DNA of 64,000 bases from Lichtheimia corymbifera B2541 (taxonomy: Eukaryota > Mucoromycota > Mucoromycetes > Mucorales > Lichtheimiaceae), in the NCBI GenBank assembly GCA_000697475.1, contig JNEU01001132.1:62001-126000 (forward strand), written 5' to 3'. Position numbers and translations under genes: made by a program. Position 1 is the stretch's first letter; the number at the start of each line of letters is the position of its first letter. Shown piece by piece: positions 36,845-49,960 of the stretch. The notes below the pieces were generated by a model, which was given only the letters and a program-made list of their open reading frames with translations, searched no databases and was not told where the DNA came from.

Positions 36845-38380
36845 ATGGACGAGAACAACTCTGAGGACTTTTCGTTTGACGCTCGCACCACAAGTCAACA
36901 ATTCCAGCAACGATTACTTGCAGCTCAACAAAGTAGTACCGAACGGCAGATTAAAGAAAGTATTGTAAGTGGGGCCATGCGATGGGTCAAGAGGAGGAGG
37001 CACAAAGGATACTGATCCACTAGGTAGGAATCACGCAATGCCGACCCGCAAGAGAACAACCAAGTTCCTCTCGAAGAGCAACGTAGAACACTCTCACAAC
37101 AAGTCAAGGAACTGGAAAAGGAGGTGGCCAAACTAAGATATGATTTGAAGATACAACGACAACGTCGTGAAAAGGAAGCTTCCGTAGTGAAGATGACACC
37201 TGAACAACGAGCGCAACTGCAAGATGAGCAAGAAGAACAAGTTGATGATTCCATGGATCTAGATGTTATCTTGTACGTTGATTTACGCATATATGCACTT
37301 GTACCGTTGCTAAGTAACATGTAGTGACTACTTGATTCGTATTGCGAGTGCACCTCTTCCATCCAACGCAGCCGACATATCCGCAAGCGATTTTATACAG
37401 TCACATGCTGAACTTCGAGAACGAGCAATGCAAGATCCTGAGGTACTTTGTTTGTGTTGCTATGGCGATCACACGTTTCTCAATCCTTGCTTTTTACCCG
37501 CCGCTCATAGGTTCGATCCCAAATCGACTTTGCACACATTGAATTCACAAAGACATCAAATAAGATTGAGTATTCAGATGGCTCAGGTATGGATGAATGA
37601 TGAATGCAATCATATGTGGATATTCATGCAGTCTATATATATATATATATATACAGCAGGCACTGTACGACATTGCGAGTTGTGTGGATCAGCATACAGC
37701 CAGCAATTCACTGTGACATTTACTATACGAGAAGATCAACTGTGCATTGAAAATCTCAAGATTGAAGTTGACGTTGAAACACAATTTGAATTATGTACTT
37801 TGCTGACAAGGTAATAGTCAAAACGTTAAGTTTACAATTACCTTTTATTAATTCAGATGATTAGGATCGAAGAAGAGTGCAATCTCCTAGGATTTTTCCG
37901 GCTCTTGGTACATTATGGTCGATTGGTCGACGATCGAAGAAAGTTATTTCAACATTTGCATGAATTATACTCGTCAGCAATCTCTGTGGAAGACATTGGA
38001 AGCAATACATTGAAATTTTACAGGTAAGGAGGGATGGTGGTGGTTTATGATGTGGGTTATCCAGCTGTTAATGGGCTATTTTATCCTAGCGCGCAAGACC
38101 ATGAAGTACGGCTGATATGGGACATAAACACACTTAGCATGGATGTGTCGATCAACATCTGCGAGCAAGTCATCCCCAATATACGGATGGAGGCATATAC
38201 CACTGGATCACGTAAGTCATATTGCACAATCATTATGCAGGAAATGCTAACAAGAAACATCCAGCTGAAAGGGAAGAATTATACACCCGTATTCCCAGCA
38301 ACTTTGCTCGATTAGTATCCATGAAGGGGACAGTTGCTGCTGCACGCATTATGCTAGATGCTGTTTTCGGATTGAAATAG
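36845..38380 (+). CDS. CENP-P-like inner kinetochore protein
   Basis: CENP-P (Ctf19-type, RWD-fold) is part of the CENP-O/P/Q/U group of the constitutive centromere-associated network. The N-terminus (MDENNSEDFSFDARTTS) is followed by an intron and a coiled coil (LSQQVKELEKEVAKLRYDLK). Then comes the first RWD-like part (FTVTFTIREDQLCIENLKIE), LLGFFRLLVHYGRLVDDRRK (compare LFxFFRxxxxFxxWxxxRxxxFxxLxxxY in CENP-P), NTLKFY...VRLIWDINTLSMDVS (compare FELxIxWxIxIDEDG), and a last exon with IPSNFARLVSMKGTVAAARI ending VFGLK. The order of these blocks matches animal CENP-P, which is the basis for the call. Small introns (about 50-70 nt) interrupt every block, and one contains a short AT dinucleotide run near 37630. 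Confidence 0.7.
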
Positions 38381-38486
38381 AAAGTCGCATCCAACCCAAT
38401 ACCATGTCCATCCTCATATTCCTTTGATAAATGTTGTTTTCAGATGTAAAAAACTCTTTAATGTTTCAGAACCATTTCAACCATGC

Positions 38487-39253
38487 TTAGAATCTGAGCT
38501 TGTTGAAGAACCACTTGTTCTTGCCGGTCTGATATCTCTCTTCAAAGAGCTTCTTGATAACCTACAATGCCATGTTAAAAACCAGGATACACAATATCAT
38601 CACTATCAATCACAATTACCTTCTTGGCTTCAACACGTTGGGAGGCATCCTTGAAGGTCTCAGCAGAGACGGTACCCTTGATTTGCTCGAGATCCAAAGC
38701 ATAACTAGAATAAAATACAAACATCAGGATATGATGACATTACATATAATTAAAAGTGAGAGAGAGACACATACCGAGTGGGCATCATGTGGTTGTAGTT
38801 GATGATTTTGACGAAAGGCTTGACGCGGGAGCGCTTGGCAACCTTCTTCTTACCCATAGCACGGGTGACCTTCAAGGGGGTGCGCTCGACACCGGCAACG
38901 ACAGCGTAACCATAGGGTCTATCCTTGGTGCCTTCGTCGTGGTCTATTACATGACGCTTCATGAGTATACTGCGAGTGGTCCACCCTCCTATACATATAT
39001 AAATACATACTGCGAACAACCACAGCCTTCTTGCCAGCATAACGACCTTGCAAGAGAACGACGACCTAAATGCGTAAAATGAGTTGTCATGGTCCATACT
39101 TCGTTTGTGTTTCACAATCTAATCCACATTTTCATCCATCCATCCATCCATCTTCTTTATCCATCCTCTTTTATCTCTCGTTCTCCCTCTCTCATCTTGT
39201 TGATCCTCCATCGTTTTCATTCATACCTTGCCAGCCTTAATGAATTTGACCAT
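38487..39253 (-). CDS. RPL27: 60S ribosomal protein eL27
   Basis: Cytosolic large-subunit protein. Exon 1 gives MVKFIKAGK, exon 2 [19 protein letters not shown] third exon gives [20 protein letters not shown], then [20 protein letters not shown] and NYNHMMPTR. Later exons give [20 protein letters not shown] and the hallmark end [17 protein letters not shown] at 38487. Every block matches eL27 of other eukaryotes. Four introns, the one after the GRYAGKK block reading GTATGT...TAG. Confidence 0.95.
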
Positions 39254-39923
39254 CGCAAATATATGAAAGAGGAGGGACGTCCACTGCGCCAAACTGAGCG
39301 GGATTTTTCCAAACCCGTTTGCCCTGTAGATTCCCCCATTGAGCGGCGTCAGAAAATCGGCTCTTTCTCGTGCTATTGACATGTCTCGCCTTTAGTTATA
39401 TATCATGCTCTTGTTAGTTCTATTCATGTCATGGAAGCCTATTCATATTACGTACTTTGATAAAAAATGCACTCTGAATGCTATGGGTGACTCGTTCCAA
39501 GATGTCTACTTGTGAAGTGTAATGATATATTGATGCTGAAGAGACACGAAGCTGCTGCAATTGCATATCAAATTTCTGGTCCATAACAGCTGGAGGATTA
39601 TTCATTCGGCTGTATTCTCATACAAGCTTCAAGGGATGTCATGATATAAGATAGTTTACGCTTTTGATACCAATGCCAAGTCATATGGCCTATCTTAACC
39701 ACTTTTCAGTTTGTGGGGTATAATCGAATTATCAATATGCCAACAGTATTTAAAGGCATGATATGGATAACAATGATAATCGTTTCATGCTTCGAATGTA
39801 TACGGGTAGTACTCCAACAAGATCAATAGCTCTGTTCCAAGTGTAAATGTCGAATAAAGGATCTGAGAGATAATATCGTATCTTGGAGACATCCCACACG
39901 GAGTTGCTTTTCTTTCCCCCACC
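39254..39923. other. Divergent intergenic region between eL27 and Paf1
   Basis: Contains the leaders and promoters of both genes. Pyrimidine-rich runs near 39130-39200 (in plus orientation, upstream of eL27) are typical of ribosomal protein gene leaders. No precise site is called. Confidence 0.4.
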
Positions 39924-41158
39924 ATGTCCAAAAAGTAGGTCTGCTAATCTTGCCCTTTACGATTTATTGACTTAATCCACGCGAATGATACAAAAGATAC
40001 AAAGGAGACTACATCTGTCGCGTGCGATATCGAAGCAAATTACCACCATTGCCGTTTCCACCCAAATTCCTCTCTCTTGGAGCACTAGGCAAGATCAATG
40101 CGACACATCACGACAGCACTATTGGCGAGAATCCGTCACCATTGCACGTAGAACCTAGCTATGGTATCGTCATCGATCAACCGCTAGTAGAATACCTCAA
40201 TGCAGCAAACAGCAGCTCTGAAGGTAAGAAGGCTTTATATATATCACATGATCCATGTCATCCTTATCGCCTTTTCCTTGTAGTCTCTCGCAACGAATAC
40301 GCCATTTCAGAAGAGGATCGAGTGTTTTTACAGCAACCACCTTCAGAACAAGAGCCTGGATCACAGGAACCAGCTACGAGAATTTGGGTCAAGCCATCGT
40401 CATTGTCGCAAACCTTTGTTGAAAAGAAGAGCAAAGCCAAAGTCGATTCCAAAGCAAGCAACAAACGTCGTCGTACATTGGCTGAAGCATTCGATGTTGT
40501 GGTGGATGGATTCCATATCTCACCGGATGAATTGGTGCATCCTCGTACAAAGGCCAAGGTCAAGACAATCACCCCATTGCTTCCTGATAAGATCTGTGAG
40601 AATACCATTTACACCATTGGTCAGTTCAGCGGTGATCCAGCAAATGAAAGACGACTTGGCAAACGCAAATATATCGACGAGGATGAAATCAGCAGCACAT
40701 TGAAAGAGGCACGGTTATCAGCACTGGATGCAACGGATCGTGGTATTATGCGACCGATCACCAACCCACATGACCAAAACGACAGCTATCTCATATGGTT
40801 CCTTCCTGATGAAAATGGAACTGAAAAACTGGTGCAACAAAAGAAGGATGCGTTTGACGCCGGTGTACAAGGCCTTCCCAGTGATGAGTCTATTACCTAC
40901 CTTTCTGCTCGAGAGTATCTATATGACCATGACAATCAACATTCCCAGATTATGGTTGCTTTTCGGGATGGCGTCAGTTATTATACTGCTGTCAGGAGTA
41001 AAATGACGGTTACAAAGAAACGTGCTGTGGTAAGTACTCTTTATTATTACCATGGCAGGGATATGCAAAATACTCATACGATGATTTAGAGCAAAGAGCT
41101 CAGGTATCTGGAGAACTACGAGAAGCCAAACGTCCTCAATGTCACTTTCCATTCTTAA
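39924..41158 (+). CDS. PAF1: Paf1-like subunit of the RNA polymerase II-associated PAF1 complex
   Basis: Elongation and chromatin-modification factor acting with Pol II. Exon 1 is only MSKK with two bases of the next codon. The acceptor at about 39997 restores KYKGDYICRVRYRSKLPPLPF, the Paf1 opening (DxICRVxYxNxLPxxPFPPK). The middle holds YISHDPCHPYRLFLVVSRNE, KKSKAKVDSKASNKRRRTLA and KRKYIDEDEISSTLKEARLS. Late parts include DSYLIWFLPDENG and VAFRDGVSYYTAV. A final short exon after an intron from about 41030 to 41089 ends NYEKPNVLNVTFHS. About 390 residues; the long acidic tail of larger Paf1 proteins is lacking. Confidence 0.8.
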
Positions 41159-42334
41159 CCACAATAAACCTGTACCATCATATTCCAAAGGATAGCGTAT
41201 ATATTGTGTAATGGGTCTTACGGAATACGGGGAATCATCATTCATGCTCATAAGATACAATAAACCAAAGAGTTGACATTCTTGATCTATACGATTCGCA
41301 TTAGATGGGGTCTCAGGCACATAGCATCAACGTACATACCAATCCTTTAGCATTACTCCTACAATAATGTCCATTGAGAAGCAGTAAACATAAGTAGACA
41401 CAGCCCGATTGACCACTGCAAAGACCCGGATCAACTTGTTTCTATCAAGTAACACACACATATATTGACGTATTCTATTGCACTATCAACCCGGGTAAAT
41501 GCTAAAGCCATGATCTTACGTGGATCCAATTCATATTGAAGGGAGATGTTGCACCAAAGGCTCCAATAAAGTTTGATACCGAGTTTCCCGCGTCTGTTCC
41601 GTTTTGTCATACCTAAAATCTTTGTAAGGATCTTGGTAAATGCTATGCGTTATCCCCAACTCTTTTCATCCCGCTCTCTGTGACTTTGCGCTTTAACGTT
41701 ACATCATGCCTTGATTATACCTTGCTTGGTATCATCTTCCATTTTCGGAGACAAGAAGTAAAGAAAATGATATCAGCGATGGGAAGAACCTAACCGATGG
41801 GAAGCTTCCCGTCGCCTTTTTTGCGCTGAAATGTACGACATTACATGTTGACTCCAGGCGAATATTATACCACCCACTAAAAAATACGCTTGAGATCGAA
41901 TTACCTTGTTGTCAATTATGCGACTACAGGTAGTCATGGCAACAATCTCAGCCATTGCTATAGCATTATTTTGTGTAGGCGTGTATTAAAGCCAGAGTTA
42001 CGATACCCATCAATGCTTCTTTTCTTCAATAATGACTACAACCAACAATATCATCATCTTCCTCGTTTTCGAAAGATGAAGGCGGGATGAATGAATCTTC
42101 TCACGTTGATGGGGAGTATACACCAGCAACTTTGCATGACGGTGTACATGGGGGCGGGAAGAATTGATTGCAGGTCGTACATCTTGTAGTGTTTGTCGAC
42201 CTGGGAATCCAGAAAACGGGACCCGGCTGATACAAAGAAAGGGGATCATTTACCCCGGATTGATTAGATCAAATTATAAATACGGAGTATGGAGCTCCAA
42301 TGATGCATACCTCATCCCCCAATCCCCAAGACAA
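41159..42334. other. Intergenic upstream of the alpha-glucosidase gene
   Basis: About 1.2 kb without a supported gene. Two promoter-like marks near the 3' end are listed separately. An open frame on the minus strand at 42010-42249 has no coding character. Confidence 0.45.
42253..42282 (+). promoter_or_regulatory. CreA/Mig1-like site and TATA box of the GH31 gene
   Basis: CCCCGG at 42253-42258 reads CCGGGG on the other strand and fits the CreA/Mig1 core SYGGRG. TATAAATA at 42275-42282 lies about 53 bp before the ATG, compatible with a short leader. Carbon-catabolite repression of a secreted glucosidase would make sense but is inferred. Confidence 0.4.
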
Positions 42335-45300
42335 ATGCGGAAACTTTCTCCTATTCTTTTCGCCACGGCAGTCTTTTTGGCGAGTGCCATTGCAGACATC
42401 CAGTTTGATATCCCTGAGCCAAACTATGGTAATACTTATTATCATCCATGATCCAACAAGGCTTTGGATGCTAATAACTTTTTTGACAGATGTTTCATCC
42501 TCGGCTCCTGGATACAAGATTGATGGAGATGTTGTGCGCACAAAGTCAGGCTTGGAATTCCCTCTATCGTTCATGGGTGATAATGAGGAAGGCCGTGATC
42601 TCTATGGCAAAACAATCGACGACTTGACCGTCTCTGTGGATTTTGAAGCTGAAGACCGTTTACGCGTTCTTATTGCTGACAAGGAAGGAAAACAGATTCC
42701 TGTGCCTGACTCCCCTCTTGGTTTGGAAAGAAGCAAGCATGATCGTGCTGCACGAAAGCGCAATTATGATTTCAAGTACACTGAGAACCCTTTTGGTTTC
42801 CAAGTCATTCGTAAAGCCGACAAGTCGGTCATCTTTGATACCACCGATTATCCACTCGTGTTTGAAGACCAATACCTTGAAATTTCAACGGCTGTACCAA
42901 AGGAAACCAATCTCTATGGTGTGGGAGAAGTGGTCACCAACTTCCGTCGTGATAACAAGCAGGTATGTGTGTGTGCGCTAGCATTATCCTGAATCATTAC
43001 TTAAATCCTTTTACATTAGAATGTTACTACGCTCTGGAACCGGGATGATGCCACACCGTAAGTGTCTGTGAAATTGACAAGATCATGACGACGAGGTTTA
43101 ATCATCAATGCTGTTACACAACACAGGTTCTACAAGAACATCTATGGTGCACACCCCTATTACACTGAGCTCCGCAATGGCAAAGCACACGGTGCACTTC
43201 TTTTGAATGCTCATGGTATGGATGTCTTTTTCAAGGAGGGACGCATTACATACAAGATTATTGGCGGTGTCCTCGAGTTTTTCTTTTTCGTTCCCAAGGA
43301 TGCTAAACCTAATTCGGTGATGCAATCTTACACGGACCTTATTGGTAAACCATTCATGCCAGGTACGATCCTTATTGTGACACACTTACTGTTGCGTGTG
43401 ATGATGTTTATTAATGCTTTTTTCTCATCTATGTAGCACATTGGATGTTGGGATGGCACCATTGCCGTTATGGTTTCAAGAATATCAGCCATGTCAACTG
43501 GGCTGTGGATGGCTATGAAAAGGCTGGCATTCCATGTAAGGCGCAGTGTAGTCAAATAATGGATGTGTGCACTAACATCATTTTTAACATAGTGGAAACC
43601 ATTTGGGTCGATATTGATTACATGGACCGCCGTAAGGATTTCACCTTTGATGAGGTCAACTTCCCAGAAGAAAGCATGAAGGCTTTGAGTCATCGTATGC
43701 ACAGCAACTCACAACGTATGATTACCATGGTGGATCCTGCCTTGAGTACGAATTCCAGCTATGAGGTCTACCAGCGTGGTAAAGAAATGGATGTCTTTAT
43801 GAAGAACAATGACGGCAGCGAGTTTGTGGGTCAAGTTTGGCCTGGCTACACAGTAAGTGGATGTATGATTGACGATCACTATACACAACGATGGCTCACA
43901 TTACTATGGCATTAGGTCTTTCCCGACTGGTGGCATCCCAACATCACTGAGTTTTGGGGCAAGGAAATTATTGATTGGGTCAAGCTTCTTGATTTGGATG
44001 GTCTTTGGATTGACATGGATGAACCATCTTCATTCTGCCTTGGCTCCTGTGGTACAGGCAAGCAGGATACTTGGCCTGATCTCTATTGGCAACTCGATGA
44101 TGACAAGGCAGAAGCCTTGATTGCTGAGTGGCAAGAAGCCATTGACTCTTACGGCAATTCTACACCAGGCGATTCTCGTAATCTCTTGTATCCAAAGTAC
44201 AGAATCCGCAATGGCTATGGCGATCTTTCCTTCCGTACTGCTTCTACCAACTCGCTTCACTATGGTGGTATTCCTCACTATGATCTCCACAATATCTATG
44301 GCCATGCCGAAGGCGAGGTCACACGCCAGGTATGTCGTATACTACTAGCACAGCTTTTTGTTTCCTTTTGTTGACTCGACATCCTTGTAGGCTCTCTTGA
44401 AACACAAGCCCAATGAACGTCCTTTCCTTTTGAGTCGTTCCATGTTCCCTGGTTCTGGCAAGAAGATGGGTCATTGGACAGTGAGTATCAAAAACATGGG
44501 GATAGTATCATGGGGTGATTTTACTTATCAAGCATGTGTGTATATAATAGGGTGACAACCACTCGACTTGGGAGAAGCTTAAAATTTCCATTGCAGAGAT
44601 TTTCAATCAGCATCTCTTTGGTATTTCATACGCTGGTGCCGACGTTTGTGGCTTCAATGACGATACGAATGAACAGCTTTGTGCACGTTGGTCAGCTCTT
44701 GGTGCCTTTTATCCTTTTGCCCGTAACCATAACAATGACGTTGCTATTTCACAAGAGCCTTTCTTATGGGAATCCGTAACCGAAGCTAGCAAGAAAGCAC
44801 TTGCTATCCGATACAGCATGCTCCCCTACTTTTACACGCTATATGAAGAGGCCCATCGTGTCGGTACTGGTCTCTGGAGACCTTTGATTTTCGAGTACCC
44901 CAAGGACAACGAGTACCTTGACAATGATGAGCAAATTTTGCTTGGATCTGATATTCTCATCTCGCCTGTGCTCTATGAAAACGCCACCTCCGTCGAGAAT
45001 GCACAAATCCCACCTGGTGTGTGGTATGACTGGTATACCTACAAGGCTGTTGAGGGCAAGTCATCTGTGTCATTGGATGCTCCATTGACTCATATCCCCA
45101 TTCATGTCCGTGGTGGTGCCATCATCCCTCTCAAGACTTCTGCTTATCTTGTGACCGAAACCTTCAAGTCGCCTTATAGTCTCCTTATCGCTCTTGACCA
45201 CAAGGGACGCGCTTCAGGTCGTTTGTATATTGATGATGGTCACTCGATTGAGCAAGAAGGTACTTCGGATATCACTTTTGAGTATCACAATGGTGTGCTC

Positions 45301-45495
45301 AAGGCTCGCGGAACCTTTGACTACGCCGATGCTGAGAAGCTTGACACGATCAAAATCATCGGATGCACTGATGATCTCAAGACCGCTAATCACAAGGGCA
45401 ACAAGTTCCAAGTGTCCAAGGATGAGCATGGTGCTGCTGTTGTTCAAGGCCTTGACATTGACTTGACCTCCAAGTTTACGCTCACCTTCCATTAG
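42335..45495 (+). CDS. Secreted GH31 alpha-glucosidase (maltase-type)
   Basis: Extracellular or wall-associated enzyme that releases glucose from alpha-glucans. MRKLSPILFATAVFLASAIA is a signal peptide. The N-terminal beta-sandwich region includes the family's LYGVGEVVTNFRRDNK. The catalytic barrel shows GWHHCRYGFKNIS, ETIWVDIDYMDRRKDFTFD, the nucleophile motif GLWIDMDEPSSF, and GDNHSTWEKL with the acid/base Asp, followed by ISYAGADVCGFNDDTNEQLC and ARNHNNDVAISQEPF. The C-terminal part (GVWYDWYTYK, HIPIHVRGGAIIPLK) is that of the GH31 family. About eight introns of 50-90 nt. The nucleophile motif has Asp where most maltases have Asn (WIDMNEP), which is unlikely to abolish activity. Confidence 0.92.
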
Positions 45496-48140
45496 ATGAA
45501 TTAATGACCCATCTTTACTTTTTACGTATATACAAGAAATAAATAATGCTATCTTGCTGTTGCATAAATTTGCATTGCCACGAGGTTTTGTCCTATACAT
45601 AATAAGGTGTCTAGATCGTATAAATATAAAAAGTCATTGGCAATTCTGATACGCTTGTATTGCGAACGATATAAACTCAAGAGTGAAGATGCCCAACAAT
45701 AAAGTGCTCGTTACAGAAGCTTAGTTCAATTCACTGTAAGCTTGTTTATTCAAGAACAATTGGGCTGCGATACAATGTGGTGCAAGTACGCGGACATAGT
45801 ATGCTTACCTATCGCAATCTTCAGTTAGCGTTGTGCCACTTGGTCAGAGGTTGGGCTTCGACATGTTGATCAACTTCATTCAAATAAAATCCATAGGCTT
45901 GATTGTAAAGTTTTGAGATACATTCATCTTTATTTTTACATATATGCGTAAGCGTGATGCTACTGAATCCTTACCCTGCTTGCCTATAGTAAAGCCCGCG
46001 TATGATAACCGTGTGGAATCTTTTCCAAGCTAACCATGACATGGTAAATAAGCTAAAAATGATCGGTGCATCCCGCAAGTATTTTGTGTGCAAGTATGTG
46101 AGGGACAATGGTATTGTTTGTCTTCAGGGTTCGTATTCATAAAGGCTAAACATATAACACAAGATAGGTACAATTGCTATAGGTTTATTATCTTGAATAT
46201 ACAAGCGTCTATTTAAACCTATTTTATAATCATGAGAATTACCACAGCTATCATTCATCATCAGCATACGAAAAAGGAAGCGTTGATGAAAGAACAAAAG
46301 CGTCTCGATACAATGGTGTGGATGATCCAATCTCACTTTTCCGCCCTTCCAATTTCTATACTTCATTTCATTCCAGAAATCAAACAGTGGATCACAGTGA
46401 GTCAGTGGGTATCTTTCTGGTATTGTATTCTTGGTTGCTGCGGTCGTAAGCATCTTTATTCATGATTGCTGTGTGTCCCTTGACTCTCATTCTTCAAGAT
46501 ATAAGCCCTCTCATCCATGATAATCCTCTGCAGCATCCACGTATCATGGCCGTTCCTTGCTGCTGACGAGGTACCAAGTCACCAACACGAATTTCAGAAT
46601 CACCTATCACTGTGTTTGATTGCATCCACCCATCCATTCATAACCATTGCAAGTCCCAAAATGTTGATAGAAAGAACTCCAGTGATCGTTTCCTTTTCAT
46701 TCAGCTGTTGGTCAATCACTTGCTTAGTCATTTTCTCTCGCAGTTCAACGACGTGGAATGTTTGTAACGTGAAGTGAGGTTGGTGGCTGATATGGCATCA
46801 CCCATAGGGATACCGTATGTATTAGATCATGTTATGCGTAAATAAAACTGGGTCTATACAATGGCTATCTGTTGTCCATGTGGAAATGGCTGCTGCAAGT
46901 AACTTGAGACAATGGAGTAGAGAGTTTGATGATAACAACAGCTGCTACATTCGGTTGAAACAGAGAAGCGTGCAAGAGCGTGTGTTGTAGTAGAGTGACA
47001 AGGCTGTGAACGCTGTTTGAGACATTGCAGTAAAGACATTGCTAACAGCAACTGCTGGAATGAATGCTGTTACGTTTGATTGTCGTAAAGGAGCGTGCAA
47101 GAGAGCGTGTAGTGTCAAGAGATACGTGTGTTGTAGTAGGCAGCGTCCACGCCGTGGACTTGCCATTCAGTCAAAGACAACCAAATCAAGGCAGTTGCAG
47201 GATCGACATGAAGGGGCGAAGCAGCACAATCGTTTGCAGGTTGTAGTTGTACTTCAATGCATCAACGGTTGAGAATGGGAAGAAGAGGGAAATAAAGTGG
47301 GAGTGGAAGAGGTGAAAAATTAAATTCAGGCAGTTAGACATATCCATATACACTGATATCAATGCATGATATTGGGATTGCCTGTCTCGAACCTGAAATT
47401 TGCACACAATATGCTCTAGGATATGCTGAACAACTTTGTCTTAATAAAGAACCTACACTTCATATGAAAATTTCGAAAGGGAGAGCACAATGTGGGGTTT
47501 ACTATGATGGGCGGAAATTGGGAAAGCGCCGGATTTATGAAAAAGTCAATTAGTATGTAGTTTCTTGGGATTCCCCATCTCGCACTTGAAACTTGGTCAG
47601 AAGGTACTCTCGCACATGCTGATCAACTTCATTCATTTAAAAACCGCATGGTTCATTGTGAACATTTTGAATGCTGGCCAGCCCAAATTTAGGGAAAAGT
47701 AGGGTCGGCGCTCCTGTTCCCCGAGATTGCCCACCTCGAACCTGAAACTTTTACACAATACCCTTTCGACCACGCCGAGAAATTTCGTTCTCATAAAGAC
47801 CCCAGAGTTCATTAAAACCTTGAACGTAGGAGAGACGACAAATGGATGGTAACATAAATAGGGTGTACGGCCGTGCGCGCCGATATTGCTGGTGGGGACG
47901 TCGAAACTTGGTCAGGAGGTGCTCTCGGTCATGCTGATCAATATCGTTCTCATAAAGCCTCTACACATCATTATGGAGGTTTGGAGAAACAGTCGCCTTT
48001 ATGTTTTGCATATGCTGTAAGCATGGTGCTATATAGCAAGTGGTCTTTGTTCATTGTCAAGTAGGTAGACCCCGATAGAGCCGAAGATGCAGACGGACTT
48101 CTTTGTGCAACACAGCTCGTTTGCATGATACTTCCCAATG

Positions 48141-48560
48141 AACAAACGCCACTCACCATATAGCATCACGCTTACAGCATATGTAAAACATAAAGATGCA
48201 TGTATCTCAAACCTTTACAATGAAACGTGGGGTCTTCAATCGAACAATATTGCTCGGCTGGGTGAAGCGCACCTTGTGTAGAAGTTTCACGATCAGGCTC
48301 GCCGATCCTAGATTTCGCAATGTCACCACCAGCCAAAGTGGATCGTGGGTCGACCTCTTGAATTTTTTTCGACGAGGCTGGTGGTGACATTGGGTGAATC
48401 AGAGATTGGCCACGACGATCGTGAAACTTGCACCCAAGGTGCGCTTCACCCCGACGAGCAACTGTGTTCTATGAACGACCCCACGTTTCATTGTAAGATT
48501 TAGAGATACATGCACCTTTATGTTTTATATATGCTGTAAGCGTGATGCTATATGACAAGT
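48141..48560. mobile_element. Foldback element, copy C
   Basis: Left arm from 'caatgaacaaacgccactca'; central hairpin caatgtcaccaccagcc / ggctggtggtgacattg around 48355; right arm ending 'gtggtctttattcattg'. Same landmarks as the copies at 11489 and 16676. Confidence 0.8.
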
Positions 48561-48737
48561 GGTCTTTATTCATTGCCAAGTAGGTAGACCCCGATAGTGC
48601 CGAAGATGCAGACGGACTTCTTTGTGCAACACAGCTCATTTGCATGATACTTCGCAATGAACAAATGCCACTCTCCATATAGCATCACGCTTACAGCATA
48701 TTTAAAACATAAAGGTACCTGTATCTCTAAATTTTAC

Positions 48738-49015
48738 AACTAGCCCCCCCCACCCGCTCGCTTCGCTCCACCTCACCACCACCACTCACCACTCACCACA
48801 TCACCCACACTACCCACTCACCCAACTCACCCACATCACCCACATCACCCACATCACCCACATCACCCACATCACCCACATCACCCACATCACCCACATC
48901 ACCCACATCACCCAACTCACCCACATCACCCACCCACCCACACTCACACCCACCACACTCACACTCACACCCACCCACCACCCCCACCGCCCACCCATCC
49001 ACCCATCCACCCATC
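48738..49015. repeat. C-rich, strand-asymmetric microsatellite with (CATCACCCA)n core
   Basis: Pure CA/CC/CT-rich strand with an almost uninterrupted 9-bp unit at about 48830-48930, then degenerate CACAC/CACCC tracts. The complementary strand gives an artefactual Val-Gly-Asp repeat frame. Confidence 0.9.
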
Positions 49016-49590
49016 CCCTATCATTTTAGCCAGTTATAAAAGTGGTACATGTGAATATATATAACATTTGAACATTGGATGAGAGTTTGCTGTAGTGGAT
49101 GGAATGCTCGGCATATATACAACGCGTGAAAAAAGAGCCCAGTAGTCATGTAACCATTTTCTCAACTTGCGCATTATACTTGAAGCTACCATTGCAAACA
49201 ATTGGATCAAGCTTTACACCCTATTCATCTGCAACTACAAACATCAAACATCATCTTTTGTGCAACCTGTCAACCATGCATGTTTTGACACTCCACGTAT
49301 ATATAATTCGCCTCCTCGCATAAAGTGTCACCTCCTCACATTCAGGCATTCACCTTTGTCCCATAACGTTTTATCTTCCCCATTGAGTAATTTGTTCGCT
49401 TTTCAATGCCATGCTCATGTTGTAACCCTTCTTGTGAATGATCGTTGATGGATCTTTAAGAGCTGAGCTAAAAGGGCATTGAATCACTGGTCGGTATTTG
49501 ATCTGAAAGGAAAGCTGACTTTATTGCTCTTGATTTGTTTCAGTTAGCAAGCAGGTAACTGCAACCGATCCTGTATTCTTAATATCTACT
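49016..49590. other. Unique-looking spacer inside the repeat block
   Basis: No relationship to the flanking foldback copies noticed. The open frames at 49099-49448 have no coding character. Confidence 0.4.
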
Positions 49591-49960
49591 ACTGATGAAG
49601 CGTGGGCTCTTCAATCGAACAAAGTTGCTCGTCGGGGTGAAGCGCACCTTGGGTGCAAGTTTCATGATCAAACTCGCCGATCTCAGATTCACCCAATGTC
49701 ACCACCAGCCTCGTCGAAAAAAATTCAAGAGGTCGACCTGTTCAACTTTGGCTGGTGGTGACATTCGGTGAATGTGAGATTGGCCACGACAATCGTGAAA
49801 CTTCTACACAAGGTGCGCTTGACCTCGCCGCGCAACTTTGTTCGATTGAAGGCCCCACGTTTCATTGTAAAGTTTGAGATACAGGCACCTTTATGTTTTT
49901 ACATATATGCTGTAAGCGTGACGCTATATGAGAAGTGGTGTTTGTTCATTGTCAAGTAGG
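49590..49960. mobile_element. Foldback element, copy D
   Basis: Central hairpin around 49722: 'caatgtcaccaccagcctcg' with 'gtggtgacattcggtgaatg'. The outer arm has 'tttcattgtaaagtttgaga' and 'gtttttacatatatgctgta'. It runs straight into an oppositely oriented half-copy at about 50030-50120. Confidence 0.75.

Noticed and set aside
12007..48064. Nearly identical open frames (MRADIAGGDVETW-type) at 12007-12198 and 47873-48064
   Set aside because: They lie in corresponding arms of the giant elements and reflect DNA homology; frames are short and not conserved in other arms.
48793..49014. Gly/Asp/Val-repeat frames opposite the C-rich tract
   Set aside because: Direct translation of a simple-sequence tract; no start context or homology.
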